Positions 1 to 11,679 of a stretch of 64,000 nt of DNA are shown here, in pieces. The position numbers and the translations under genes were made by a program. Position 1 is the first letter of the stretch. Every line of letters begins with the position of its first letter. The DNA lies in assembly GCF_021730395.1 (NCBI RefSeq), contig NC_069371.1, positions 72,694,001-72,758,000 of the forward strand. The letters run 5' to 3'. Source of the stretch: Mercenaria mercenaria (Eukaryota; Mollusca; Bivalvia; Venerida; Veneridae). The notes under the pieces are model-generated. The model saw nothing but the letters and a program-made list of their open reading frames with translations, had not been told where the DNA came from and searched no databases.

Positions 1-1600
1 CATGTTGAGTAATGTCCTGGCCAATTAAATTATAACTCTTATAGCAAAGCATTTCTCTCTATAAAATAATTATTCAAAACTTAATAAGAGAAATTACAAG
101 TTTGTTTATTCAATGATTATGATCTTTTTATTAAAAGTAACAAAACAAAAACGAAAAAAAAGATAATTGCTGGATTTTATTAGAAATTAAAGAAGCGTTC
201 AGTGCATTTTTAATAGATAAAGAAGGTATATGACAGAAGGATGTTATATATTAAAATGCTTAATTCCTCTTGTTTGTCTAAATAATGTTAACTTTCTTTT
301 ATTTATAATAAAATCCAGCAATAAAGATATATCATTGTTCAAAATACACAATAATTTATTACTTCTAAAAGCTATGTGCCTGAATGCATTTTTTTTATTT
401 TTGATAATAACAAACAGCAATAATGAGATGTACTTGTTAAAAAACTTACTTTATTAAAAATATGATAAAACACTGTTGTACCTTATCACTTTGTTTATTT
501 AGCCCTAATTCAATCAAGCTTTCTAAACTCGTTATAAAGGTGAGAACTGATTTGCTATAAAGGTGAGAAATATCACCTGCAATTTATTTATTGCACAGTA
601 GCTATACAGTAGCTTATAATGATAAACAGAAGCAAGTCTACCAATTGTCCTGACTTGTGTATTGGCCCTTATCGCTAATACGCAGACCTTATCATCTCCA
701 TAGGCCACATACCAGGCATACCAGAATCAGTGTCTTTAAACACTGCTGTTGTGGCAGCTAATAAAATATGTAATAAGATCTTTTAAAGGCATTGAACGCA
801 ACAAGGTAAAAAAGAACAGAAGACTCCCTTCATAAAAAGAAATGAAGTGTGCAATACTTAAGTACCTATAAAATGCAGAAATGCAAATATTACAAAACTT
901 GTCTTGGAAATTCTAAATTCTAAAGAAAGGTCGTATTGATAAGTATATGGCCTGCCATTTTAATCAGTAAGACAGGGTCCAAAATATAAACTATAGTAAC
1001 CCGTCCTATTTATGATATTTACGAGTATCATACTAACTAAACATTAACGTACAGATCCGGGTATGTTTCAACAGTCAGCAGAAAACTTTATTTTAAATTT
1101 GTTTTGTCTTAAGTAAAAGTGAAATATCTGTTTTATATTGAAAATATTAAATTTTGTCTTTGAAACTCCTCAAAATGTACACCATGTTCTGCATAGAAAA
1201 TGATATACATTTTGTATAACATCTAAATTCATATTTTATTTAGTAAAAAGTAATTATCTCTAGCTGACTCAATATGGTGAGCGCAGATCTTCGGAAAGCG
1301 AGTTCGTGTGTTTGATACTCTGGTAAGGTGCATGTTCTCTCGTGATTTAAAGGACATTTTGTTTGAAATATTTCGTCCCCCACCTCTGATTCATGTAGGG
1401 AAGTTGGCAGTTACTTGCGGAGAACAGGTTTGTCCTGGACCAGGTACAGAATCTAGGGTTAACTGCCCGCCATTAAATATCTTAAGTACTGTTGAAAATG
1501 GTGTTAAACCAAAAACAAACAAAAATAACCCAGTTAAAAGTAGGATGCAGAACATAATGTATATAGACGTTATCAAATAGGTAATGTTCAGGCAGGTGAT
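1..1600. other. Intergenic / 3' flank of VMO1-like gene A
   Basis: AT-rich sequence with no exon that I can support. Short open frames here have no recognisable domain and no splice context. On the minus strand, which is downstream of gene A, a possible AATAAA polyadenylation signal reads at 1235-1240, about 360 bases past the stop codon. The 3' end of the gene-A transcript therefore probably lies in this stretch. Confidence 0.5.
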
Positions 1601-4600
1601 TTAAAGACAGCAATAAAATTGGACATCATTGAGAGCCGTATCGTCGCCGAATGTGCCTTGAGGCTTTTCCACCTTCGTCTTGATTCCACAAATTGCTGTG
1701 TCCTGTGGACATGAGGCACTCCATGCGCCCCATGTACCCCATATACCATGCCCCGGTGACTTGACTAGTTCCTGCGGCTTTTGGTGCCCACGTCTGTCCC
1801 GACAAGAGAACTTCACGTAGTTGGCGGCAGTGTCCCCTGTGTTTTGACCCTGAGGATATAACCTGGTGTTTAATTGATATTTACAAAGTCTTTTTTATTC
1901 TAAAAAATGTTTGTATATGTCTAGTACTTCATACATATTGTATGATGCTGATATATAATATACATGTAGTATATAACGTAATTATATGCCTTAAAACTGG
2001 AAACCACTTGTAGGTAATGCGAAGTGATATAAATATTATAACTGAAACGAAAACTTTATATATACACCTTTACATTGAAATTTAGTAAGTTTACAAAATT
2101 GTCTCATGCTATTTTGAACACTGATCCGTTTCAAGGAAGTCTTTAATTTTCAAGACATGACTTGTTATTGTTTTCTGATGTTTGAACTATGGGTCGTCAG
2201 CAATACTTTTTAATCTCCAGGACCGCTTATAAAATGTTATTTTCTTCAAGGAATTGTCTCTTAATTCTTATGCAGCATACCTTTTGTCTCTTTTTTTCAA
2301 AACAAAAGATGTTACTTCAGTACTGATTATCGACCTACGACCAAAACATATGCCTGCAAGATATTTTATTAATGACACATATGTAATTTAACGTTGCTGG
2401 CATAATGCTTACATTTCACGCTAGCATTCATCCGATTCAAAAAAAGGTAATTTGAAAAAGAAGGTAAATGACAAGTAATGTTTCAGCAAATGCAAATTAG
2501 AGAAGTACATAGAATTGGGCCAGATGACGTCTCATGACGTTGCAACGGGCACTAGCCTCTACTTAATAAATGTCTACAGAAAATATGATGTTGAAATATC
2601 AACTAAAGTTTCATTGATTTTTGATGATACATGAAGAAATGACAGGTGTTTATTGAACACCCATCGTTAAGTGGATGGAGTCTGCTTTTCATATATAAGC
2701 AAGTAAAGTAAAGTGTTCGTTTATGATAGTGTTACCCCTGCAGAAAAGACCAGCCATTTTGGCTTAGGGGACGCCTACAGCTTGAACAGCTTTACACACG
2801 ATTCCTATTCTTCACCAGGCAGGCAAACACTATTAAGTATCATTCAACTAGCTGGCGGCCCACCAACAGTTTTCTCTTCTTTTAATGTTAATGTTTTATT
2901 GTCTGGATGGGTATATATTTGACAACCACGATAATTGAATTTAGAATATACATGTACCACTAAACGGAACGGTACACTAGCGGACTTGCAGACTATTTTA
3001 TACACATTTTAGTTTTTCTTTCTTTCTTGTCGAGTTTAATGTTTGATCCTATTTAACTTCAAAGTTAACATGTTTTGAGCATAAAAAAGTATATTTACTG
3101 CAATATCCAGGCTTTACAAAAACTTTAGTGGAAGGACTTTCACTCTGGCTGAATTGGTGTATTCAACATGTTCAATATAGAAAACGGATATCTATTTTCT
3201 ATATCATGATACCATAGTATGTTTGCATTGCGTCTGCTTGCAGGAACGATTTACATTACACTAAAGAAAAACTATAATGATAGTCCAGTTTATTATTAGA
3301 ATTGCGTCAATGCAATATCTTTTTATATATAAAATATTGACAAATGACTGTGCGTTAACTGTTTAGGCCAATGAAATGCAGCGCTACAAACTGAGGTTGG
3401 ACATCGGAGCTTTTATAAGAAAATATCAATACATTTAAGTAATTATAAGCATACGTGTTGTGGCCCTGCGATTAAGCCGATGAAATATCGCATAATATAT
3501 GAGAACCTACCTGGTATTTTTCTACTTGAAGAGCAAAGGAGGTTAGGTACTGACGTCCGCGCACATCGGAAGTGCATTTAACTCGTCCAACCCAGGTTCC
3601 CCAGGGTCCTTGAGCCGAAGTGACTTCACCACTGTCTTTCCCGTCTGGAAATTCACAGAGGAGTTTGATGGCATTCAGCGCTGTGCAGTCACTGTCGCGT
3701 TTTGGCTCGATCTTCAAAAGGGAAATAATGCATTATTTTCTGTTGTTTTTGTATTCTGTAACAACAATGTCTTGTTCTACTACAAGAATGAATTCAAAAC
3801 CTTATAGCTATTAGTAATAGCGAAAACGTAAAACTTCCGATTTATGTTCAATCAAATGTCTAAACCGTTTATTCGATACAACATTATTAAAGTTGATGAT
3901 ATAAAATCTCGAATGTCTCTAGAAATAACAATGCAAGACGTGTCAGAAAGAAGATATGGCATATATGAAAAAGTAAATATGAAATAAGAGGTTAACTGTC
4001 GTCATGTTATAGTTCGTTTTACTTACTCTCATGTCGTAACCAACGGCATAAGAACCCGCCGGACATAGCTGAATAGAGCCCCAGGCTCCCCACCAGCCAC
4101 CGTTTGTTACTTTTAACGTTGCTATGACTATTGGTACATCTATGAACAAAACCGTAAATAGATATGAGAAAAATGATAGACCAGAATGCAAGCTACTTCA
4201 CTTTAATGGTATATTCAAAGGCAAACATGTACAAGAAAATTTGCCATTTACATGTATGTTGCGATATGAGTAAAACGTTTATCCTAATTCAAATCATGAG
4301 GTAAAAAATACTATACAATATTGAATGTAACATTTAAATGTTAAATATTAGATTAAAATGAATCCTGAAATGATATTTTCAACTTAGTTTGAATAAAATA
4401 TGTACAATTTTATACCGCTACTGACAGCCGATGCGGTTCCTGTCGCTGGAGAGACAGTTTCAAATCCGGGACTTATGGTCCGAGTTCCAATTACAAATCC
4501 TGGACTGACGGTCGTCACTCCTTCCGAATTACTTGTTCCAACACCAGAACTGTCATTAGATGCTTGTCTGCTTACTGGAGTATCAGTTTCGAAACCAGGG

Positions 4601-4722
4601 CTTTCAGTAGGATTGTCTGTTCTAAATCTTTGAAAAACTACCATAAGAAATACTCCTACAAATAATAATGCGAACATTGAATGCAGAACAAACAGACATA
4701 TTCTCCTGCTGAAAACGACCAT
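1601..4722 (-). CDS. VMO1-like gene A with mucin-type repeat stalk
   Basis: Four minus-strand exons: 4722-4416, 4139-4027, 3711-3511 and 1849-1601 (stop). All have GT/AG borders and join in frame (phases 1, 0, 0), giving 289 residues. Residues 103-289 form a vitelline membrane outer layer protein I domain, a three-fold beta-prism family. Its repeated signatures are visible as [18 protein letters not shown] and GIWGTWGAW, each followed by a Cys strand and a DxTALN-type motif ([18 protein letters not shown]). VMO-I is a secreted glycan-associated protein of the bird egg coat; the mollusc role is unknown. Exon 1 encodes a hydrophobic stretch at about residues 9-30, which could be a signal peptide or a signal anchor. 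It is followed by a Ser/Thr/Pro stalk of SPGF repeats that matches the mucin domain of the large plus-strand gene. The start is the only Met ahead of the hydrophobic segment. The domain call is firm; membrane topology is not. Confidence 0.88.
4416..4722 (-). repeat. Gene A exon 1: hydrophobic N-terminus plus SPGF repeat stalk
   Basis: The exon encodes 102 residues plus one base and ends at a GTATAA donor. After the hydrophobic N-terminus come three SPGF units ([36 protein letters not shown]) separated by Ser/Thr/Gly-rich spacers. The last unit is almost the same as the 17-residue unit of the mucin repeat array at 35-37 kb. Dense Ser/Thr/Pro suggests O-glycosylation. The paralogue, gene B, has nothing like it at this position. 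Confidence 0.8.
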
Positions 4723-5736
4723 CTTCTTACTGAGTTAGGAACGAAATAGGAAGATAAATGTATTTCCTTCATCATCTATTTGTATAGATAAGGATTTTCA
4801 ATATAATAACCATGATAAACGATAGATAAATGCTTACTAAGAAATCAGCTTGTCGAAGTATTTCCGAAATGTGAAATACACTTTATTTCCCGTACCTAGT
4901 TGTTTATATATCTGGAATACCGAGAAACGATTGGTTTATGTTAAACAGCTTTGTCCCCCAGCCCGACATTTAAATGTAGTTCAACATTCATTTTGTTAAT
5001 GCCAAGGTGCTGTCACGAGCTTTTTGTATGGATAACGCATGTTCTTCGTGTTTACTTATAACATCTGCAGAATCCCGTGGGATTGGTTGCTTCACGAGCC
5101 AACGTTTCCCGAGGGATTCTGAAGGTAGAACAACACAAATGAACATGCGTTTACGCTATTCTAACATGAGATGCGTAAAAAAAATAAACGAATAAATTTT
5201 TCTTCAACCTTATTAAATTTCCATGAAACGCGTGGGAATGTCTTTGTTGTTATTTCACGTTGACGTCATTTCCTTTTAAATCAGCTGTTTTCGTATCGTA
5301 ATGGGCTTACGCTTTGCCATAGAACGCGCATATGTAAAATGGTGTTATAACAGCATGTGAGCGCGAGAATCTCTCTGTTAACACACGTTTTCTCTCCTTT
5401 TAAAAGACCTTAAGACAAAAATAACACTTTTATTTTGAAATGTAGGTTATTAGTCAGTTCACCATTCGGGTTTAGTAATGCTCAGCCTGAATGTCCATAA
5501 TGCTTAATATCTAATTCGCTTTCGGGCTTTGTGATACTTAGTTACAATGTTAAGTGGCATGTACATTGTAGGTAAATCATCATTTTGCATTCACGTTTTG
5601 CAATGTTTAACTGCCATGCCCATATTGATGTAGATCCAGCGTCGCGTTCAAATTTTTCGAGTCTAGGTTAATACCGGGTTTAGGGTGTGAGAGTAATCAT
5701 GCCAAGGTTAAGATTAATTAAGAAAATGGAGGATAT

Positions 5737-5886
5737 TTGTTTGTTTGCAGTGTGATATATAAATATACCATCACCGATAAGGGGGACAATTGAAGATTTT
5801 CACGAAGGCGGAGCTGGTGTGAAAATATTAGAATTATTGACCTTATCGTTGATGATACCTTACGATATCTCACTGCTAACAAACAC
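5737..5886. repeat. Fold-back (MITE-like) element
   Basis: The outer arms (about 5738-5782 and 5841-5885) are imperfect inverted complements running from TGTTTG...GCAGTG to CACTGC...CAAACA. An inner pair, ATTTTCAC and GTGAAAAT, nests within the loop. There is no coding capacity. It is most likely a non-autonomous DNA element, but no clear target-site duplication was found. Confidence 0.55.
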
Positions 5887-6141
5887 ATTTTTCTTTTATT
5901 ATGTTAATTTGTGAGGATCAACGAATTTTCTGTAAATTACATGCTTATGCTTAAATGTTCAAATAAGTCCAATACTACAGTCGAAATACGTAAACAAATG
6001 TTAGATATCCAAAATCCTTAGAAACGAAGCAACAGAATTAAATATCATCATGGAACCAATGGAAATATTGGTCTAGGAGCTGTATAGTATAACGAATAGG
6101 AATGGAAGTTGGAACACAACTAGATGGGTGTGAAAGTATTT

Positions 6142-6432
6142 CGACGAAAATGCTGGCATATTACGTTAAGTTGAGTTGATGTCTTGTGATAATAAACTAA
6201 GACAACTAAAGTGCCGTTAATTTTTCATAAAATAGTCGTTAAATGTTTGATTATGTAAACAATAGTTTCCAAGAATTTGAGTAGAGAAACAAAAATCGGA
6301 TTTTATATGAACTCTCAACATCCGATCTAACCATTCGCTCAATACTGCGTTTCATTATACTTGTTGCTCGACGAAAATGCTGGCATATTACGTTAAGTTG
6401 AATTGATGTTTATGATAATAAACTAAGACAAC
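6142..6432. repeat. Pair of spaced direct repeats
   Basis: The segment starting CGACGAAAATGCTGGCATAT at 6142 recurs at 6369, both copies running to about GACAAC (near 6207 and 6432). They differ by a few substitutions and a short indel. The spacer of about 160 bp has no recognisable content. This looks like an old local duplication. Confidence 0.7.
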
Positions 6433-7069
6433 AGCCAACTAAATGTGCTGCCGCCAGTAAAATCTGCCATACGACAGTAATGAACCGATGAAAAGTGGAG
6501 GAATCACGTATATATACATGAAGCCAAGCAACCGATGTAACATTTCTAGGCCATTACTGTTATTTCTTTTGCAAACTTTATTGTAGCTAGCTTGTCCTAC
6601 CTGTACATCATACCTGACTCATGTAGCCTATGGCTTGAGTATTAGGATAATCATAAGATACCAGTAATTCTAAAGGCATCAAAGGGAGTTAATTAAAGAA
6701 TATATTTCAAGTGAGATAACTTTTTCTGAAAAAAAATAAAGTTCGGCACTGTGAATGATATAGAGAAATATCTCATTGATATTCTTCAGTATTTCACCAG
6801 ATAGCATAAAATAAGAAAAGATTAATAAATCATCCAGAGTGAAATAAAATGTGTATCATGCAGTCTGTCAAGGTGTCTGTACAAATTGGCAGCTTAAAGC
6901 ATGTGGCTGCTTAAAACAAGTTAACATTAAATTGTTAATCAAACTGAGAAATAAGCTGACTGGCTCCTAGACGCAAGTTGCCGCTTGATATACGTAGCCG
7001 CTTGGGTATGTTCAACTGTAGGTCGGATGACTTTTCTTTACTTTAGTGTTGAAGTAGTCGTATTTTTCA

Positions 7070-9945
7070 AAGTAACCCTGCTTGAATAAAATAAAATGGA
7101 ATCCTGAGAAACGGACTGAGTACAGAAGAGGACTGATTTCAAAATTACCACAATTCAATTATATTTTTGAATCTGTGGACAATGTCAATGAATCGACAGT
7201 GAATAGAGTAGTTACCGAATTTGTCGATCTGATTAACGGTGTTGCTAAACCGCTATTTCTACAAGAAATACGCCCAAAGGGCTTACACACTTATGAATTT
7301 AACAGAAATTCTGCATTTAAAAGATCAGACTGGTTTGATAAATCATGTCAGGATAAAAAACAGGATTACCTAGAAGCTTTAAAGTGTTATAATCAAACAC
7401 AAAGTAACGAAAATAGATTAATTCTAGCGTCTAAAAAGCGTGCTTACAAAAAATGGATTAAAACTAAAAGATCGCAATTTAAGGCGAATAAAATGAAAGA
7501 AATTGAAAGTTTAAAGTCAAAAAACCTCAGGAGTTTTGGAAATACTTTTCAAAAAGGAAAGGCAGAACAGGTAGCAATATATCAGCGAATGACTTCTATA
7601 ATTATTTTAAAAATCTGGCAGACGAGATCAATATTACGTTTGATGACGAAAGCGAAGATTTTTGTCGTGAACAGAGGTCGCCAGATGACCCTATTTTTGA
7701 AGAATTAGACACTTATATAACAATTACTGAAGCTCAACCCGCGATTAAAAACCTAAAGCGCGCAAAAGCAGGCTCAAGTGATGACATAATTAATGAATAT
7801 TTCATTGAAGCTGGGGATATTCTTGCTGCACATTTGGTGGACTTGTTTAACATTATATTTTCAAGTGGCCATTTTCCGTCTGCTTGGATGGATGGAATAA
7901 TCATTCCCTTGTTTAAAAAAGGTGATGAAAATAATGTAGACAATTATAGAGGAATTACACTTGTTAGTGTTATATCAAAGCTTTTTACATCAGTACTTAA
8001 TACTAGACTTACAGACTGGTGCGAGGCCAACAATATAATTACTGATTCGCAATTCGGATTTAAAAAGGGGTTCTCTACAACGGACGCCATTTTTTGTTTG
8101 CACGGGCTAATTGAACATAGTTTAAACAGTGGTAAACGTTTTTATGCTACATTCATTGATATGAAAAAATGCTTTGATAGCGTATACAGAAATGCACTTT
8201 GGCTTAAAATGTACAAACTGGGATTAATGGTAAAATGTTACGTGTAGTAAGATCAATGTATGATCAAGTAAGATGCCGTGTTAAACATTTGGATAAATAT
8301 TCAGATTTCATGGAAATAACTGTTGGTTTGAAACAGGGAGAAATATGTTCGCCGTTGTTTTGGTCAACATTTATTGAGGATTTGGAACTGTATTTGAGTT
8401 CACGACCCGATAGTGGTCTAAATTTCGGAGACATCACGTTGATTCTTTTTCTTTACGCCGACGACATGGTTTTAATGTCAGATTCGATAGAAGATCTTCA
8501 GCAAAGTTTGAATAAGCTCCACACTTATTGTGAACGATGGGGGTTAAAGGTGAACACCGACAAAACTAAGGTGATGGTATTTAGACGGCGGGGTATATTG
8601 AAAAGAAATGAACAATGGACATTTAACGGAGATCAGTTAGAAGTCGTTGACAACTTTAATTATCTTGGCACAGTTTTTAACTCAAACGGGCGTTTTGATT
8701 TAAATACGCAAATGTTAGTAGGTAAATCGCTTAAAGCAATGAACACTCTATTATTCAATACCAAAGACTTTGATTTTACACCTAAATCTATGTGTGGTCT
8801 TTTTGATTCATTTTGTGTGTCTATTCTGAATTATTCGGCAGAAGTATGGGGTTATACAAAGTGTAAAGACATTGAGAGAATACACTTGAAATTTTGTAAA
8901 CGTGTTCTTAATGTTAAAATTTCTACAAGTAACGCCGGAGTATACGGTGAACTTGCCCGTTTCCCATTATGTTAGAATCATTAAATATTGGTTTAAGGTT
9001 CTTAACACGAAAAATTGTGTAATAAAGACAATCTATGCACTAATGTTAAGTGATGAGAAACAAAACTGGGCTCAAAATGTAAAAACTTTATTATATTCTA
9101 ACGGTTTTGGCTACGTCTGGGAATGTCCGCTAAACATAGATGTGAACACTTTCATACCATATTTTAAGCAACGGTTGGTAGATAATTTTGTACAAGACTG
9201 GAACAGTAGTTTAATTAACAACAGTGTTTTATTTGTTTACAAATATGTGAAGCAAGATTTTGAATACGAGGAATACCTGAATACAGTGACAAATAAAAGG
9301 TATAGACATTTGCTTACAAAGTTTAGACTGTCTGCACATAAACTGCGCATTGAAACTGGGAGATACGGTCAAAATAGACTTGATAGAAGTGAAAGACGTT
9401 GTGAAATTTGCAGATCAAATGATATTGAGGATGAGTTTCACTTCATTCTGAAATGTAAAAAGTATAGAAATGTTCGGAAACGATATATTGATGAGTATTA
9501 TTTTGATCGTCCTAGTTTATTTAAACTTGTTGAATTGTTTTCATCAAAGAATTTGCAGACCTTAAACAGATTAGCTTGTTTTATAAACTGTGCTTTAAAA
9601 ATAAGAAGTAACATATTGTGAAATTCTTTAATTTATAACGATTACGGATAAAATATATGCATACTCCTGTATGTATGAATCACAACCGCAAGTCTATCTT
9701 TTGATATATGTATAAAGTTTTAGCTTTCATAATTGTTTGTGTACTTTGATATACGCACAACTGATATTTTCTTTAATTATCATAATGTCACTCTCGTTTA
9801 ATCAACTGTCTGTATTGTATTGATGTTTGATATATATACCTATGTATATGTGTGACCTTGATATATATATATTTATTTGTTTAAGGATGAGGAGCGTAAG
9901 CTCAAGTCTAAAAAATAAAAGATATGTTCTGTTGTGTTCTGTTCT
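7070..9945 (+). mobile_element. 5'-truncated, frame-broken non-LTR retrotransposon (LINE)
   Basis: The element begins inside the linker that follows the endonuclease domain of a LINE ORF2 and runs through a complete reverse transcriptase to a Cys/His C-terminal motif. A short 3' UTR ends in a TGTTC-type repeat tail (about 9925-9945). No endonuclease is present upstream, so the 5' end is truncated, as is typical of target-primed reverse transcription. The TGTTC-like tail rather than poly(A), together with the RT type, points to the broad CR1/Jockey-like group. I cannot fix the family. It separates the two VMO1-like paralogues and so inserted after, or between, them. Confidence 0.85.
7082..9621 (+). 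pseudogene. LINE reverse transcriptase ORF with frameshifts
   Basis: The reading passes through four frame segments: about 7082-7540, 7540-8235, 8235-8960 and 8960-9621. That implies at least three frameshifts. Visible RT landmarks are NYRGITLVSVISKLF (motif 2 region), FIDMKKCFDSV (motif A, first catalytic Asp), GLKQGEICSPLFW (motif B) and YADDMVLMS (motif C, catalytic DD at about 8457-8462). The C-terminus has CEICRSNDIEDEFHFILKC, the CxxC...HxxxxC knuckle common in this LINE group. The catalytic residues are intact but the protein cannot be made in one piece, so this is a dead copy. Confidence 0.85.
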
Positions 9946-11679
9946 ATAACTTTATTACTTACCTTTATAGCAATTTTTGATTGAGATAGCCAAAATGCAA
10001 CAACTATATACAACAACTATATATTATCAATAGTAACAGCTTACATCATAATAATGTTATCCACATAGTCGGGGATAACATTTTTACTAATAAAAGCAAG
10101 ATGTACGTACTAAAAGTGATCTAGTGCACTGGGCTATGCACTTTATTTACGTCCAGAATCAAAGCACAGCTATCTATGATATGCATGCTGCTATTTATGC
10201 TTGTGATTACAGCATATAGATCCATCCCGTAAGCAAATTATGTAAATTATTTCATGTGACCGTTTTTTAATAGACGTATGGTTATGCAAAACTTATGAGC
10301 TTAAAACTGATAGCGTCAGAAATTGTTATCCTGATTTAGAAAATAAGATTAATGCCCTTTGATGACACTCAGAAAAGATTGTTCCGAGTCGTCAAAAAGC
10401 ATAGCCACCAGAAAGTGTGATCAAATTTCAATATAAGTATGTCGAGGGTCAAACGTCTGTAAACGATGGTTTACCCTATGAATGAGTTTAAGTTGGGAAC
10501 GAGTTATTGTCCTTTGATATACAGACCGAGCCGTAAAATTAATATTGTAATATTTTCATTCATGGGATTCAGTGTGACTTATTTGCAGTAATGTTCTGCT
10601 CTGTATAGTGTATTCATTGAATATTAAAATAATACCGAAAATGTTCTAAGCACACAAACTAAAATATATGAAAATGATCGAAGATGTTCTGAATGCATAT
10701 TGACTATTTTAAATCATCTAGTGTAGAAAAGACAAAGGACAAAGTCTTATTAGAGTATTACTATATGTGCCGATGAATATAATGGGACTGTGGACGTGCG
10801 ATAAGATTGGGTTCCAAACGGGTAAAACCTGAATAAATAAGATTTAATCGTTGCAGATTCTATTTATTGAAATACTCGTATTAATATAAATAACATAAAT
10901 GAGCCATGCCATGAGAAAATCAACATAGTGGCTTTGCGACCAGCATGGATCCAGACCAGCCTGCGCATCCGCGCAGTCTGGTCAGGATCCGTGCTGTTCG
11001 CTAACATTTTCTCTAATAGTAATAGGCTTTGAAAGCGAACAGCATGGATCCTGACCAGACTTGATCCATGCTGGTCGCAAAGCCATTATGTTGGTTTTCC
11101 CATGACACGGCTCAAATAATTATATGATAACATTTGGTAGACATTAGATACAAGTTATTAAAAGCATGCTGCAGACCCTAAAGAGAAAAGAGAATTGCCG
11201 TATAACATTCTGAGTCTTCAAGTTAATTTAAATTAGGACATAAATTAAGAAAGCAACTAGCATATGTGTGCTCGTCTGTCTGGTTGAATGTATCTAAGAT
11301 ACAAGTTAGCTTTAAAAATGTACATTTTTGTATCCACTTATGAAACGATTTTTTTTCAATGTTCAATGTAAATGTTTGGTCGTAACAAATATAGATCATA
11401 AAATGAAACTGTTAATTGATCATTTCAAGATAAAACGTTTTTTTGAAAAGCAGATGCTTTTACGTTTCTTTTGTGAACTGGATGGTTTGAAACTTTAAAA
11501 AGAGATCATTCAGTTGGTGTTTTGAAACTTTACTTATACAGTATATATCATTATAGCCCAGATACGGTAAGTATTGTTCTGAGTAAAATTGTATTTTGTA
11601 TATAAATTGACTAGAAACGTATATTAGAAATAAAGCACCGTTTCCTGGTGTTCTTAATTTCAGCGTGATATCACACAGC
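9946..11679. other. Intergenic region between the LINE and gene B
   Basis: No exon is recognised. The stretch contains the palindromic element at 10901-11113 and otherwise plain AT-rich DNA. It is downstream of gene B on the minus strand, so part of it may be the 3' UTR of that gene. Confidence 0.4.
10901..11113. mobile_element. Palindromic GAGCC...GGCTC element, copy 1
   Basis: A near-perfect inverted repeat begins GAGCCATGCCATGAGAAAA and ends with the complement (...TTTTCCCATGACACGGCTC). The inner arms contain GACCAGCATGGATCC and its reverse complement, separated by a short AT-rich spacer. AAAT flanks both sides and may be a target-site duplication. A second copy lies at 53982-54215. I recall this family as abundant in venerid clam sequences. 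It has no coding capacity, so it is likely a non-autonomous DNA transposon. Confidence 0.8.

Larger units (their letters stand above)
4723..7069. other. Intergenic region upstream of gene A
   Basis: No coding exon is supported here. The stretch holds a fold-back element (5737-5886) and a pair of about 65-bp direct repeats (6142-6207 and 6369-6432). The region just above 4722 should contain the gene-A promoter. A weak TATACAAAT reads on the minus strand near 4780, but I would not call it with confidence. Confidence 0.4.

Noticed and set aside
1308-1580. 90-residue plus-strand frame
   Set aside because: It has no recognisable features and lies in the 3' flank of gene A. Length alone is expected by chance.
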